DNA of 64,000 bases from Duganella qianjiadongensis (GCF_009857915.1 NZ_WWCM01000012.1:62001-126000), one strand, 5' to 3'. Numbered from the stretch's first letter, positions 1 to 9,255 are shown. Notes: a model not told the origin generated them from the letters alone. Made by a program: numbers and translations.

Positions 1-1
1 G

Positions 2-964
2 CTGGCCGCTTCCTATCTGCTGCAGGGGAATACGGAAGAAGCGTTTAATGTGCTGGAAAAAGCCACCAAGCTGTCGCCCAATTCGGTGCTGCGGCAGGTG
101 AACTACGGCAATAGCGCGCTCAAACTGGGCAATATTCCCGTGGCCGAAAAGGCCTTCCGCAAATGTATCTACATCGGCGAGTACTCGGTGCGCAAGACGC
201 CGGAGGCCTTTTTCGGGCTGGCCCGCGTGTGCGGGCAGAAGAACGATATCAAGGAAGCCCAGCGCCTGCTCAACGCTGCCATCCACCAGTTCGGCGGCGA
301 TCAGGTGATCCTGCGCGCCAAGATTACCGAAGGGCTGGTGTATCACGAGAGCGGCGACTACCGGCGTGCCCGCAAGTCGGGCGAAGAGCTGGAGGCCATG
401 CTGGCCGATGAAAACAAGCAGCGCCCCGGTACGGAAACCTGCATGGAAATGGCGTCGCTGCTGTTTGCCGTGGGGGTGAAGGAGGCTGGCACTTCGCTGC
501 TGTGTTTTGTCGCCCGCAATAACCACGACAACCTGCCCTTGCTCGATCAGGTGCAGGCCATCTTCGACAAGGCGCGCCTGAGCGAAGAGGGCGCCGAACA
601 TATCAAGACGGCGCGCAAGGAAGCCACCGATATGATGAATACCGGCGTGCTGCTGTGGAAGACCGGCAAGCTGGAAGAGGCGGTGGAGTGGATGCGGGTG
701 GCGCGCAAGGCGCTGCCGAACAATTTGCGCATACTGTTCAATGCAGCGCAGATTCTGATCTCGTTCATGCAGCAGAATGGACACGACGCGGCACTGGCAG
801 ATGAAGCGGTGGCAGTGCTGATGCATGTGGATACGCTGGCGCCGGGCCAGCAGCGCTTTGCCCAGCTGATGGAGCAGCTAACCCAGCTGGCGCCCATGCA
901 GGGCGTGGTGGCGGCCGCCGCAGCGAGCGAATTCGAGGCGGAAAACGGCCCTGTGCCGGAATGA
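2..964 (+). CDS. TPR-repeat protein, 5' end outside the window
   Basis: The reading frame is open from the first bases, so the gene begins upstream; an internal GTG at 50 is not a convincing start. The visible part, about 320 residues, is built of helical tetratricopeptide-like units with typical small/aromatic spacing (for example around SALKLGNIPVAEKAFRK and GVLLWKTGKLEEAVEWMRVA). No catalytic motif is seen. TPR arrays are protein-interaction scaffolds. In Burkholderiales, TPR tails of this kind often follow an N-terminal receiver domain in response regulators; that part would lie outside the window, so this role is inference. The C-terminus is Ala/Glu-rich and disordered-looking. No terminator is evident before the next gene. 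Confidence 0.75.
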   Translation: MAASYLLQGNTEEAFNVLEKATKLSPNSVLRQVNYGNSALKLGNIPVAEKAFRKCIYIGEYSVRKTPEAFFGLARVCGQKNDIKEAQRLLNAAIHQFGGDQVILRAKITEGLVYHESGDYRRARKSGEELEAMLADENKQRPGTETCMEMASLLFAVGVKEAGTSLLCFVARNNHDNLPLLDQVQAIFDKARLSEEGAEHIKTARKEATDMMNTGVLLWKTGKLEEAVEWMRVARKALPNNLRILFNAAQILISFMQQNGHDAALADEAVAVLMHVDTLAPGQQRFAQLMEQLTQLAPMQGVVAAAAASEFEAENGPVPE

Positions 965-1093
965 CGGTGGCGCGCAACAGCGGCACCGCCACGCTTGTCC
1001 GCCGCAGTTCAAATGATTACACTGAAATGCGCTGTACCCGGGTTGGCGGCTTGATTTGCTATCAATATTGAGAGCATATAAAGGGCATGAGCT

Positions 1094-1309
1094 ATGCGCG
1101 ATATCGCTAGGGAAGTCTATTCGAAAATGAAAGTCGGCAGCGTGGCGTGGATACGCCCCGTCACTGCCAAGGGTGATACGCTGGAGACGTTCCAGAGCGC
1201 CCACTCCGGCGCGCAGGCGCTGGAACAGGAAGGCCTGATCGATATCGAAAAAGTGCAGCGTCAGGCCGATGGCCTGATCGACGCGATCCGCATACAGCGG
1301 CTGGCCTGA
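1094..1309 (+). CDS. small conserved-looking hypothetical protein (71 aa)
   Basis: This is a soluble 71-residue acidic/amphipathic protein with no signal peptide, membrane segment or recognised motif. The C-terminal half (GLIDIEKVQRQADGLIDAIR) looks helical. The upstream gap holds AT-rich sequence with a TATAAA-like -10 near 1076 and a weak AAAGGG Shine-Dalgarno (1080-1085). It is an isolated small gene, convergent with phaM. I do not recognise the family; the coding call rests on an intact frame, a plausible start and the lack of any competing gene. Confidence 0.5.
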   Translation: MRDIAREVYSKMKVGSVAWIRPVTAKGDTLETFQSAHSGAQALEQEGLIDIEKVQRQADGLIDAIRIQRLA

Positions 1310-1347
1310 ATCTGCTCCAGGCCAGACTGTGCTGCCGAAGCCACAGA

Positions 1348-2043
1348 TTACGCTTTGCTGCTGGCCGTTTTAGGCTTGGCTGGCGCACGTTTTGCAGCCG
1401 GTTTTTTGGCGCCGGCGCTGGCAGCAGGTTTGGCTCTGGCTTTGGCCGCTGCAGCCGCTTTGGCTACCGGTTTGGCGGCGGCTGGCGGCACGGTGCTGGC
1501 CACGGCCTGCTTGAACTGCTCCTGCAGCATATTCCACCACGCTGCCGGATTGGCCATGGGGGCGGCAGCGGCATCCGCGCCGGCAGCAGGCTTGCTGGCT
1601 GCGGCGGCACTGGCCTCAGGCGCCGGCTTGGCTGGTTCTGGCGCCGGTTTGGCGGCTTCCTGCGGGGCAGGCTTGTCCTTGTCGGCAGTGCGCGCATGGT
1701 GGAAGAAGGCCGACACATAAGGGTTGGCATCGAAGATGGATTTATCGCTACTGGCAGGCTGCTGCGCCGCCGAAGCCAGACTGGCACCGACCGATTTCAG
1801 CGTGGCGATGGTGCCGCGCTGGACTTCCAGCGCCTGTATGCTCCCGCGCAGCATATTCATGTTCACGCTGAGCCATGCTTCCACGGCTTTCAGGTCATTG
1901 ATTTTCTTGTCCAGTTCTTCCACGGACAGCGTAGGCGCCGTGAGGCCGGGCACGCTCATGCTGCCCCACAGGTTCTTGACGAAATCGAGCGTATCGTTCA
2001 TGACATTGGCGCCGGGGATGTTCGGCATTTGTGGATGGGCCAT
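1348..2043 (-). CDS. phaM: PhaM-type polyhydroxyalkanoate granule regulatory protein
   Basis: The N-terminal ~90 residues match the PhaM family: DTLDFVKNLWGSM, then SVEELDKKINDLKAVEAWL and a short amphipathic helix (LRGSIQALEVQRGTIATLKS). The C-terminal half is a low-complexity Ala/Lys/Pro tail with histone-H1-like AKPAA repeats. In Cupriavidus (Ralstonia), PhaM activates PHA synthase PhaC and tethers PHA granules to the nucleoid through its basic tail. Both parts are present here, so the same role is likely. A GGAGAA Shine-Dalgarno lies just upstream of the ATG at 2043. The gene is divergent from the DUF3108 pair across a 114-bp gap. Confidence 0.88.
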   Translation of the reverse strand: MAHPQMPNIPGANVMNDTLDFVKNLWGSMSVPGLTAPTLSVEELDKKINDLKAVEAWLSVNMNMLRGSIQALEVQRGTIATLKSVGASLASAAQQPASSDKSIFDANPYVSAFFHHARTADKDKPAPQEAAKPAPEPAKPAPEASAAAASKPAAGADAAAAPMANPAAWWNMLQEQFKQAVASTVPPAAAKPVAKAAAAAKARAKPAASAGAKKPAAKRAPAKPKTASSKA

Positions 2044-2157
2044 CGAATTCTCCAGTGGGTTCAGCGTTTAGCGTAGCAGATTACGGCTGGGCGTTCAAAA
2101 GGTTTTGACAACATTTCGCAAGGAGCGCTGGCGCGCCGAACCAGTTAAACTAGCGCC

Positions 2158-3309
2158 ATGAGCCTTGCCACTTTTCTCCGTCGCCGTCGCCGCCTGCTGC
2201 TGTTTTGCGTGGCGACGCTGGTGCTGCATGGCGTGGCAATCGACTGGGCGGGCAGCCACCTGGCCGGGGTGGCGCCGCGTTCGTCAGCGCTGCCTGCCTC
2301 GCTGATGACGGCGCAGCTGAAACTGAGCCTGCCGAAACATGTCGACACGCCGCAACCGGCGCAGCCGCAGGCTTTGCCGGCACGCGCGCTGCCGCCGCGG
2401 TCCGTCAAGGCAGCGGCGCATGCCCCTGCCATCGCCCCGCTGATACCTGTGCCAGCCGCTGAAACGCCTGCGGCAGTGGAGGCCGTGCTGGCCGATGCCG
2501 CCACGCTGGCGACGCCAGTGCAGGCGGAGCAGGCCGGTGCCAGCGCCGCGCAGACCGGCACGCCGGTGCCGCTGCAGGCCGATGGCGCCACGCCGCTGGC
2601 GGCACAGCTAGCGGAGCAGCTGTCGATGCGGCGCTACAAAGTCAATTTGCCGCCTTCGGCCGATTTTGATATGGATGTGGCCAGGGTGGACGCTGACGGC
2701 ACGCGCTGGAACGGCGCTGCCAGCATGCGCTGGCACACGGATGGCAGCCAGTATCAGGCTTCGGTGGAAGCGGGCCTGAATCTGCTGGTGACGCGCCTGA
2801 ATCTGCTGGTGATGCGCAGCGCCGGCAGCATCGACGATTATGGCATCGCTCCCGCTACCAGCACCCAGAAGCGCGCGCGGCGGGCCGAAACCGCCACCCA
2901 TTTCAACCGCGATGCGGCCACCATTACGTTTTCTGCGTCCGAACGCAGCTACCCGCTGCTGGTGGGGGCGCAGGATATGACCACCGTGCCCTTCCAGCTG
3001 GGCGGCATAGGCCGCGCAGATCCCAACCAGTTCGCCAGCGATATCGATATGCAGGTGGGCGAGGACCGCACGGCCAATATTTTCCGCTTTCAGCTGGTGG
3101 GGGAGGAGGAGCTGGAAACGCGGCTGGGCAAGCTCAGAACCTGGCATCTGACCCGTCCGCCCCGTCCCGGCAGCTATACTTCCAGACTGGATATCTGGCT
3201 GGCGCCGGGCCTGAACTGGCTGCCCGTCCAGCTGCGCAATACCGAGGCGAGCGGGGCTCTGACCACTCAGACCGTTTCCCGCATCACGACTAACGTAACC
3301 GGAAAATAA
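2158..3309 (+). CDS. DUF3108 domain envelope protein, long N-terminal anchor and linker
   Basis: A basic start (RRRRR) is followed by one hydrophobic segment (about residues 13-28), an Ala/Pro-rich linker (about 50-155, TonB-like in composition), and a C-terminal DUF3108 domain (about 160-380). The domain contains the SIDDYGIAPATS segment, the TITFSASERSYPL strand and a closing LDIWLAPGLNWLPVQ segment, all shared with the next gene. DUF3108 proteins are predicted periplasmic beta-rich proteins of unknown function. The next gene starts 1 nt after this stop, so the two are co-translated. The domain carries an in-frame 21-bp tandem duplication (see the repeat entry). Confidence 0.8.
   Translation: MSLATFLRRRRRLLLFCVATLVLHGVAIDWAGSHLAGVAPRSSALPASLMTAQLKLSLPKHVDTPQPAQPQALPARALPPRSVKAAAHAPAIAPLIPVPAAETPAAVEAVLADAATLATPVQAEQAGASAAQTGTPVPLQADGATPLAAQLAEQLSMRRYKVNLPPSADFDMDVARVDADGTRWNGAASMRWHTDGSQYQASVEAGLNLLVTRLNLLVMRSAGSIDDYGIAPATSTQKRARRAETATHFNRDAATITFSASERSYPLLVGAQDMTTVPFQLGGIGRADPNQFASDIDMQVGEDRTANIFRFQLVGEEELETRLGKLRTWHLTRPPRPGSYTSRLDIWLAPGLNWLPVQLRNTEASGALTTQTVSRITTNVTGK
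2776..2817 (+). repeat. 21-bp in-frame tandem duplication inside the DUF3108 gene
   Basis: Two adjacent 21-nt copies (2776-2796 and 2797-2817) differ at one base and encode LNLLVTR-LNLLVMR. The paralogue immediately downstream has a single SLLGKIL segment at the same place, so the duplication is specific to this gene and looks recent. Confidence 0.9.
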
Positions 3310-3310
3310 T

Positions 3311-4084
3311 ATGCACCCATCGTCCCTCCGCCGTCTGCTCACGCTGTGCGCGCCGGCTGCACTGGCTGCGCTGCTGGCCGCTGCGCCACTGGCCCGTGCC
3401 GCCGAAGGCGAGCATCCCAGCGTCAAGCGGCCATTCAACCTGCCGCCTTCGGCCGAACTAGGCTACAGCATCAAGGCCAAGCAGCGCGGCATCAGTCTGA
3501 ATGGTTCGGCCACCGTGCAGTGGCGCGCAGCCGATGGGGCCTATTCCATCGCCACCGAGAGCCGGGTTAGCTTGCTGGGCAAGATCCTGGAAAACCGCAG
3601 CGAGGGCAGTATCGATGACTATGGGCTGGCGCCGGTGCTGTTCTACGAAAAGCGCTTCCGCAAGGACCCCAGCCACACCACCTTCAAGCGCGATGTCAAA
3701 ACCATCACATTCAGCGAAGGCGACGACAGCTACCCGATCAAGGGCGGCGAACAGGATCGCACCAGCATCCAGTGGCAACTGGCGGCGCAGGCCAGAGCCA
3801 CGCCGGACAAGTTCAAGCCGGGCAGCGAGTGGGCTTTTTTTGTCGCCGGCCGGCGCGATGCCGAGGTATGGCGCTTCAAGGTGATGAAAAATGAGGCAGT
3901 CCAGATCGGTACGGGCGAGGTCAACGCCGTCCATCTGGTGAAAGCGCCGCCGCCGGATGCGCAGGGCCAGCAGGTCGACCTGTGGCTGGCGCCGTCGATG
4001 GACTGGTATCCGGTGCGGGTACGCTTTAACGACGACGATGGCGACTTCGTCGACCAGACGCTGGAAAAGGTCGTGCGCAAGTAA
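3311..4084 (+). CDS. DUF3108 domain periplasmic protein
   Basis: A 257-residue protein with a classic signal peptide (hydrophobic core about 12-28, cleavage near ARA-AEG) followed by one DUF3108 domain. It shares colinear motifs with the gene directly upstream: LPPSAELGYSIKAKQRG, SEGSIDDYGLAPVLFYEKR, KTITFSEGDDSYPIKGGEQD and VDLWLAPSMDWYPVRV. The pair therefore arose by gene duplication. It is translationally linked to the upstream gene (stop TAA, one base, ATG). Its function is unknown; export to the periplasm is the only supported statement. Confidence 0.85.
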   Translation: MHPSSLRRLLTLCAPAALAALLAAAPLARAAEGEHPSVKRPFNLPPSAELGYSIKAKQRGISLNGSATVQWRAADGAYSIATESRVSLLGKILENRSEGSIDDYGLAPVLFYEKRFRKDPSHTTFKRDVKTITFSEGDDSYPIKGGEQDRTSIQWQLAAQARATPDKFKPGSEWAFFVAGRRDAEVWRFKVMKNEAVQIGTGEVNAVHLVKAPPPDAQGQQVDLWLAPSMDWYPVRVRFNDDDGDFVDQTLEKVVRK

Positions 4085-4185
4085 GCTCCTGCTATACTGA
4101 CGCCCCCGCAATCGGGACGGGTCTGCCCCCGGGTTTTTCGCCTGCGGCGCTGTCTTTGTGTATGTTGCGTACGAATTGATAAACA

Positions 4186-5565
4186 ATGATAGAACCTATA
4201 ACAAGCGAGACCACGCCTGACGGGGCGCTGGATCAGCAGCAGGATGGCCTGCAAGCCCATTTCAAACCGAATGTGTCGGTGGACGAGATCGAACAGGTCT
4301 ACCACCTGAAACGCGCGCAGCCGCTGCTGCAGGTGTTCACAGCCCTGTTCCACGGCGGTTTTGACGGTGTGCTGGTGCGTCTGCTGGTGCTGCGCGAGCT
4401 GGCCTCGGATACCAGCTCGTCTACCTTCTCGCGCGCCGATATCAACACCCGCCTGGCCTATCTGCTGCCGGAAAGTCTGGAAACGGTGCTGATGCGCCTG
4501 CGTAGCAACCAGTTGCTGGCGTGGGATGCGCAGCAGGCCGTGTACCGCGTTACGCCCATGGCGCGCAATGTGCTGTCGGCTATCGACGGCCTGCTGGCGC
4601 TGGGTAACGACGAAGATGAAGCCGATATGGGCTTTTTGCTGTCGCAGGTGGCCGGTGCGCAGGTGATGGGCGGCGTGACGGTGGAACAGCTGCAGCACCT
4701 GCTGGGCCGTCTGGTCGATCTGACGGAGGAGTTCTCCGACGCGATAGCCTCCGGTTCGGAATTCCGCCTGCGCGCTTCGCAGGCCAAATGGCATATGGCC
4801 TGCGACTGGGTGGAAAAAGGCTCGGAAATCCTGCGTGCCATTACCTCCGATGAAAATGCCGATGCCGCCACCCACCGGGCGGCGCAGGCGATAGGCCGTG
4901 CCCAGTCGGCGCTGCTGAATATGCAGGGCATGTTCTCGCGTGCACTCAACCAGATCGAACGCCAGCGCGTGCATCTGGGCCAGTCCGGCCTGTCCACCAC
5001 CGACATCAAGCGCTGGCTGCTGCTGCACGAAGATCTGGCTTCGCTGGCGATCGATGCCATCGACCAGCCGGTGGTGCCGCTGTTTATCACGCCTGCCGAA
5101 ATGATAGACGTGGCCGAAACCGAGCTGCTGGCCGACCGTGCCGTCAGTGCCGTCAGTGGCGGCCTGCCAGCCGGTACCGACGCGCCGACCACGGTGAGCG
5201 ACGCGCCGCAGATGCAGCGCGAGCTGGATGACTGGCTGGAGCGGCTGTCCGACTTCGCCGCCTTCGGCAAACAGGCTAGGCAGAACCTGCCGGCGGGCGT
5301 AGACGCCTCGGAAGCGGTGCCAGTGCACGAAACACTGCTGCCCGCTACTTTCGCCGTGGCGTCCTACCGCGCTTCGCTGCTGCCTCTGCTGGGCGATGCC
5401 GACGAAGCGCGCCTGCAGGGCGCTACCGCCGAACTGGCGCGTTTGCCAGTGAAGTTTGCACCGACTGATGAAATGGTCGAGCTACCCGATTTGCATGTGG
5501 CAGCAATGTCCATGGCCTCCCTCTCACTTACTCTGAATCCGGAAGGCGACAAGTCCGATGAATGA
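4186..5565 (+). CDS. condensin-like subunit, MksF/kleisin-position protein
   Basis: First gene of a tightly packed three-gene operon ending in an SMC-type ATPase. The 459-residue protein is helical with no signal or membrane segment. It has a winged-helix-like N-terminal part (about 30-140, with SADINTRLAYLLPESLETVL-type helices), a long helical middle containing RAQSALLNMQGMFSRALNQI, and an acidic C-terminus. Position, size and fold type fit the kleisin (MksF/JetA-like) of Mks/Wadjet-type condensins, but I could not align it to a named family, so this is inference from gene order. There is no clear Shine-Dalgarno before ATG 4186. It overlaps the next gene by 8 nt. Confidence 0.65.
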   Translation: MIEPITSETTPDGALDQQQDGLQAHFKPNVSVDEIEQVYHLKRAQPLLQVFTALFHGGFDGVLVRLLVLRELASDTSSSTFSRADINTRLAYLLPESLETVLMRLRSNQLLAWDAQQAVYRVTPMARNVLSAIDGLLALGNDEDEADMGFLLSQVAGAQVMGGVTVEQLQHLLGRLVDLTEEFSDAIASGSEFRLRASQAKWHMACDWVEKGSEILRAITSDENADAATHRAAQAIGRAQSALLNMQGMFSRALNQIERQRVHLGQSGLSTTDIKRWLLLHEDLASLAIDAIDQPVVPLFITPAEMIDVAETELLADRAVSAVSGGLPAGTDAPTTVSDAPQMQRELDDWLERLSDFAAFGKQARQNLPAGVDASEAVPVHETLLPATFAVASYRASLLPLLGDADEARLQGATAELARLPVKFAPTDEMVELPDLHVAAMSMASLSLTLNPEGDKSDE

Positions 5566-6355
5566 CGATTCCCAAATTCTGATCGCCCGCCTGCTGACGC
5601 ACCAGAGCCTGCGCCGCGATGACAAGCTGGTCAAACGCGTGCTGTCGGACGAACAGTTCCGCGCCGAAGTCGATGCGCGTCTGCTGGCCACGGGCCTGAA
5701 ACTGCTCGATAACGTGTATGCCGACCACGTCACGCTGGCGCTGCACCGCGCCATCGAACCGAAGATTTTCGGCGCGCGCGATATCTGGCAGAACAATAAC
5801 TTCGGCCTGTCGCGCGACGGCGTGGCGCTGCTGGTGGTGCTGTGGGCGCAGATCATCCTGCCCAAGCGCGAGCGGCAGGAAAGCCATACCCATGCCGACG
5901 ACGACCAGAACGATATGTTCGGCGTGGAGAAGCCGCTGCCGCGGGCAGAAGATACCTCGATCGGCATAGCCTACAAGGCGCTGCTGGCCGACTTCGGCGA
6001 CAAGCTGGGCAAGAAAACCCGCCTCGATATGAATCTGGGCATACTGGCCAAGCTGGGCTTCATCGAACGGCGCGGCGACGTGATCGTGGAAGGCCCGCTG
6101 CTGGATCTGATGATGGATACCGACCTGCTGAAAGAGCGCATCATCAATGGCGCGCTGGCCGATGTGTTCAAGCGTTCGCCGGCGCAGATGGTGCCGGTGC
6201 CGCGCCAGACTGCGGCGGCGGAGCCGGAAGCCGAATCAGCTCAGGATGCAGTCCATGATGCGAACCACGCTGTGGCCAGCGCGTCCGCCGCCGAAGCCGC
6301 AGGCGAGCCTGCAGCAGATGGCGCGGCCGATACCGAACTTCCAGACGAGAGCTAA
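5558..6355 (+). CDS. condensin-like subunit, MksE-position protein
   Basis: A 265-residue soluble protein overlapping the upstream gene by 8 nt and ending 3 nt before the SMC-type gene. Residues 1-200 look like a tandem winged-helix protein of the MksE/JetB (KITE-like) type: helical N-terminus with LLTHQSLRRDDKLVKRVLSD, a RDGVALLVVLWAQIILPKR helix, and a winged-helix segment LGILAKLGFIERRGDVIVEG near 160-180. The last ~60 residues are an acidic Ala-rich tail. MksE-type proteins bind the kleisin and modulate the ATPase. The assignment is by gene order plus wing-like sequence, not by a direct hit. Confidence 0.65.
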   Translation: MNDDSQILIARLLTHQSLRRDDKLVKRVLSDEQFRAEVDARLLATGLKLLDNVYADHVTLALHRAIEPKIFGARDIWQNNNFGLSRDGVALLVVLWAQIILPKRERQESHTHADDDQNDMFGVEKPLPRAEDTSIGIAYKALLADFGDKLGKKTRLDMNLGILAKLGFIERRGDVIVEGPLLDLMMDTDLLKERIINGALADVFKRSPAQMVPVPRQTAAAEPEAESAQDAVHDANHAVASASAAEAAGEPAADGAADTELPDES

Positions 6356-6358
6356 GCC

Positions 6359-9190
6359 ATGTTTCACATTAAATCGTTAGAGCTGGTCCACTGGGATTAC
6401 TGGCAACGTATCAAGAATATTCCGCTGGACGCGAAGATCATCACTATCGCGGGCCAGAACGGTTCCGGCAAAACCACGCTGCTCGATGCGCTGCGCACCC
6501 TGTTCGGGCTCGATTGCTCGATGGGCCGCACGTATAAACACTATGCCCGTCACAGCGGCCAGCAGACCGCATGGCTGCGCGCCGTGGTGGATAACCGCGC
6601 CGTCGGCAGGCAGCTGTCCAACCGTCCGTTCCGCAGCTCGGGCTTTTTCAGCGACGATGAAGTAACGCTGTTCTGCCAGATCCAGAAGAACGGCGGCGAC
6701 TGGAAGCGTCAGTATCTGATGCGGCCGGGGAATGTGCAGATCGAAGACATCGGCGAAGCCGGCAACGACTGGCTGGGTGTGGAAAACTACCGCAAGCGTC
6801 TGGCCAGTGCCGGCCTGTCGCCCGCCATGGCCAAAGTGCTGGCGCTGGAGCAGGGCGAAACGGACAAGCTGTGCGAATATGCACCACGTCAGCTGCTTGA
6901 TCTGGTGTTCCAGGTGTTCGGTGACAAGGAAGTGCTGGACGCTTACGACGAAGCCAAGCGTCACCAGCGCGATACGGAAACGGAGCTGAAACGCTTCGAG
7001 GCCGAGCTGGAATCTTCCAGAACCAATCTGGAAGGCTTGCGCCTGCGCGTGGCCAACTACCACCAGTGGGAGTCGCTCAACAAGGAACGCCGCAATCTGC
7101 AGGAAGAAGTGCTGCCGACGCTGGAATACCACGAAGCGCGCGAGAAGCACGGCGCCGTTAGCCGCCAGCTGCGCGATGCGCGCAAGCCGCTGATGCAGGC
7201 CGACCAGCAGCTGTCCGACAAGCGCAATGCACTGGCCGCACAGGCCAAGGCACTGAGCGACGCGCAGCAGACGGAAACCGTGCTGGAACAGGAATCGACT
7301 GCGCTGCAAAGCCGGCTGAATCTGATCAACGGCAAACTCAAGCCGCTCGATTCGCTGCTGGAACAGAAAGCCCGTCTGCAGAAGCTGGCGACCGAAGCCG
7401 GCGCCGATCTGGCCGAGGTGGCGCAGCAGCTGCAGGAAAAGGAAATCGAGCTGGCGCGCCAGCGTATGGCGCGCGATGCCATCGCCAGCAAAATCGCCGG
7501 CGAGCAGGCCACCATTGCGGCGCTGCAGGGTAAAACTGCCATGCCCGAGCCGGAAGTGCAGCGCGCCATGCGCCGCGCCCTGAATGACGCCGGTATCGGT
7601 CACGCCATGCTGTCCGATATCGTCGAGGTGACGGATGCGCGCTGGCAGGGGGCCATCGAGGGTGTACTGGGCGGCTATGCCTCCGTGGTACTGCTCGATA
7701 AATCCTCCGATGCTGCGGCAGCCTACCGGCTGGCGGAGAAGGAACGCTATCGCCACTTCATCGTGCCGGATCTGGTGCACGTGCCTAGCGTCAAGGATGA
7801 CAGCCTGATGTCGGTGGTGAAGTTCTCGGCCAAGGTGCCGGCATGGCTGGTGGAACAGCTGACCCGCATCACCCGCGTCGACTCGGTCGATGCGGGCGCA
7901 AAACTGGGCAGCCATGAAGAATGGATTACGCCGGATGCCTACCACCGCGAGCGCCGCGGTGGCCGTTCGCTGTTCGTGGAAGCTTCGCGCTACCGCTTCG
8001 GTTCCGCTGGCCGTACCCAGCGTATGGAAGCGATCCAGAAAGGCCTGCCGGCGCTGGAAGCGCAGGAAGATGCGCTGACGCTGGTGGTATCCAAGCTGGC
8101 ATCGGAAATCAGTGCGCTCAAAACCCGTCTGGCCGGTGTCGATGCAGCCAAGGAACTAGCCGCGCGTCAGGAGGAATTCGACGAGGCGGCGCGCAACGCC
8201 GGGCCGCTGCGCGAAGAGCGCACGGAAGTCGGTTCGCGCCTGGGCGAACTGCAGACGCTGATCAAGAACGCTGTGGTCACCCGCACCCGTGCCGACACTA
8301 CGTGGCAGAACGCCCGCTTTGCGCTGTCGGAAGCAGAAGCTGGTCTGCGTCTGAACAATCGCCGCCAACTGGAGCAGCGTAGCGACCACGCGCGTGCGCT
8401 GCTGGCCCTGCGCAAGAGCTGGCGCCACCTGCCGAAAGGCTGGAAGCGTTCGGCCCGCCGACTGGCGCTGGCCGACGAGCATCAGAATACCCATCAGGTG
8501 CATCTGCGTATCCACAGTCTGGAAACCAGTCTGGCGCGCAGCGACTGGGAACTCGATGCCACCGTGATCGACCAGTACCAGCGCCTCAACGACCAGCTGC
8601 ATGGCCGTCAGGCCGAGACGGAGGAGCGCCGCTACCAGAACAACCGCGCCATCGAGGCCACCGGCAATGCCCGTGGCGCCTACATGGAGCGGCTGCGCTA
8701 CACCATCAAGACCTATGCCAAGAACATCAAGGAGCTGGGCGAGCTGGCCGGCATCGAAGTGCATGCCGATCCGGTGCGGCTGGAGAACGACGATATGCTG
8801 CTGGCGCAAGCCGGTCTGCATGTGCGCTTCAAGTTCGACGGCAAGGGCATCATCGGCATGAACGACGGCGAAGCTTCGGGCGGCCAGCAGGTGATGAAAT
8901 CGCTGGTGCTGCTGATAGGTCTGCTGAAATCGGAAGATGGTTCGGGCGGCTTCGTGTTCATCGACGAACCGTTTGCCCACCTGGATATCCGCAACATCCA
9001 GCTGGTGGGCGAGTTCCTCAAGAACACCGATGCCCAGTATCTGATGACCACGCCGCTGACCCACAATACCGACGTGTACGATCCTTCCGAACTGACGCTG
9101 ATCACCAGCAAAAAGAAGAAGGATACCGAGTGGGCCCAGCCTATCTTCGTGCTACAGCGCCGCACAAGCGAAGCGACACAGGCCGCCTGA
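6359..9190 (+). CDS. SMC-like condensin ATPase (MksB-position)
   Basis: A 943-residue SMC-type ATPase. Walker A GQNGSGKT is at residues 32-39, long coiled coils run at about 190-400 and 570-800, and a hinge-like globular part (about 410-560) lies between them. The ABC signature ASGGQ is at 839-843 and Walker B FVFIDEPFAHLD at about 866-877 (D869, E870). All ATPase motifs are intact. Length and gene order resemble MksB of MksBEF condensins, which act in chromosome organisation, or in defence when paired with an MksG/JetD nuclease. The N-terminus (FHIKSLELVHWDYWQRI) is unlike the MksB I know, suggesting a divergent lineage. No nuclease gene follows; the operon ends at a terminator. Confidence 0.85.
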   Translation: MFHIKSLELVHWDYWQRIKNIPLDAKIITIAGQNGSGKTTLLDALRTLFGLDCSMGRTYKHYARHSGQQTAWLRAVVDNRAVGRQLSNRPFRSSGFFSDDEVTLFCQIQKNGGDWKRQYLMRPGNVQIEDIGEAGNDWLGVENYRKRLASAGLSPAMAKVLALEQGETDKLCEYAPRQLLDLVFQVFGDKEVLDAYDEAKRHQRDTETELKRFEAELESSRTNLEGLRLRVANYHQWESLNKERRNLQEEVLPTLEYHEAREKHGAVSRQLRDARKPLMQADQQLSDKRNALAAQAKALSDAQQTETVLEQESTALQSRLNLINGKLKPLDSLLEQKARLQKLATEAGADLAEVAQQLQEKEIELARQRMARDAIASKIAGEQATIAALQGKTAMPEPEVQRAMRRALNDAGIGHAMLSDIVEVTDARWQGAIEGVLGGYASVVLLDKSSDAAAAYRLAEKERYRHFIVPDLVHVPSVKDDSLMSVVKFSAKVPAWLVEQLTRITRVDSVDAGAKLGSHEEWITPDAYHRERRGGRSLFVEASRYRFGSAGRTQRMEAIQKGLPALEAQEDALTLVVSKLASEISALKTRLAGVDAAKELAARQEEFDEAARNAGPLREERTEVGSRLGELQTLIKNAVVTRTRADTTWQNARFALSEAEAGLRLNNRRQLEQRSDHARALLALRKSWRHLPKGWKRSARRLALADEHQNTHQVHLRIHSLETSLARSDWELDATVIDQYQRLNDQLHGRQAETEERRYQNNRAIEATGNARGAYMERLRYTIKTYAKNIKELGELAGIEVHADPVRLENDDMLLAQAGLHVRFKFDGKGIIGMNDGEASGGQQVMKSLVLLIGLLKSEDGSGGFVFIDEPFAHLDIRNIQLVGEFLKNTDAQYLMTTPLTHNTDVYDPSELTLITSKKKKDTEWAQPIFVLQRRTSEATQAA

Positions 9191-9214
9191 TCGCCAGCGC
9201 AGGCCGCAAAAACA

Positions 9215-9255
9215 AACGCCCGGAGCAGCCATGCATCCGGGCGTTGTGTTTTGTT
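9215..9255. terminator. bidirectional intrinsic terminator
   Basis: Perfect 9-bp stem AACGCCCGG (9215-9223) / CCGGGCGTT (9237-9245), with an A-rich stretch before it and a T-rich stretch (GTGTTTTGTT) after it. It sits between the convergent SMC-like gene and the minus-strand membrane-protein gene and can serve both. Confidence 0.85.

Noticed and set aside
4085..4185. Riboswitch or terminator in the GC-rich gap before the condensin-like operon
   Set aside because: Runs of C and G (CGGGACGGGTCTGCCCCCGGG) do not form a clean stem and match no riboswitch core I know.
6377..7945. 522-codon minus-strand frame opposite the SMC-like gene
   Set aside because: Shadow frame; the plus strand carries Walker A and coiled-coil sequence.
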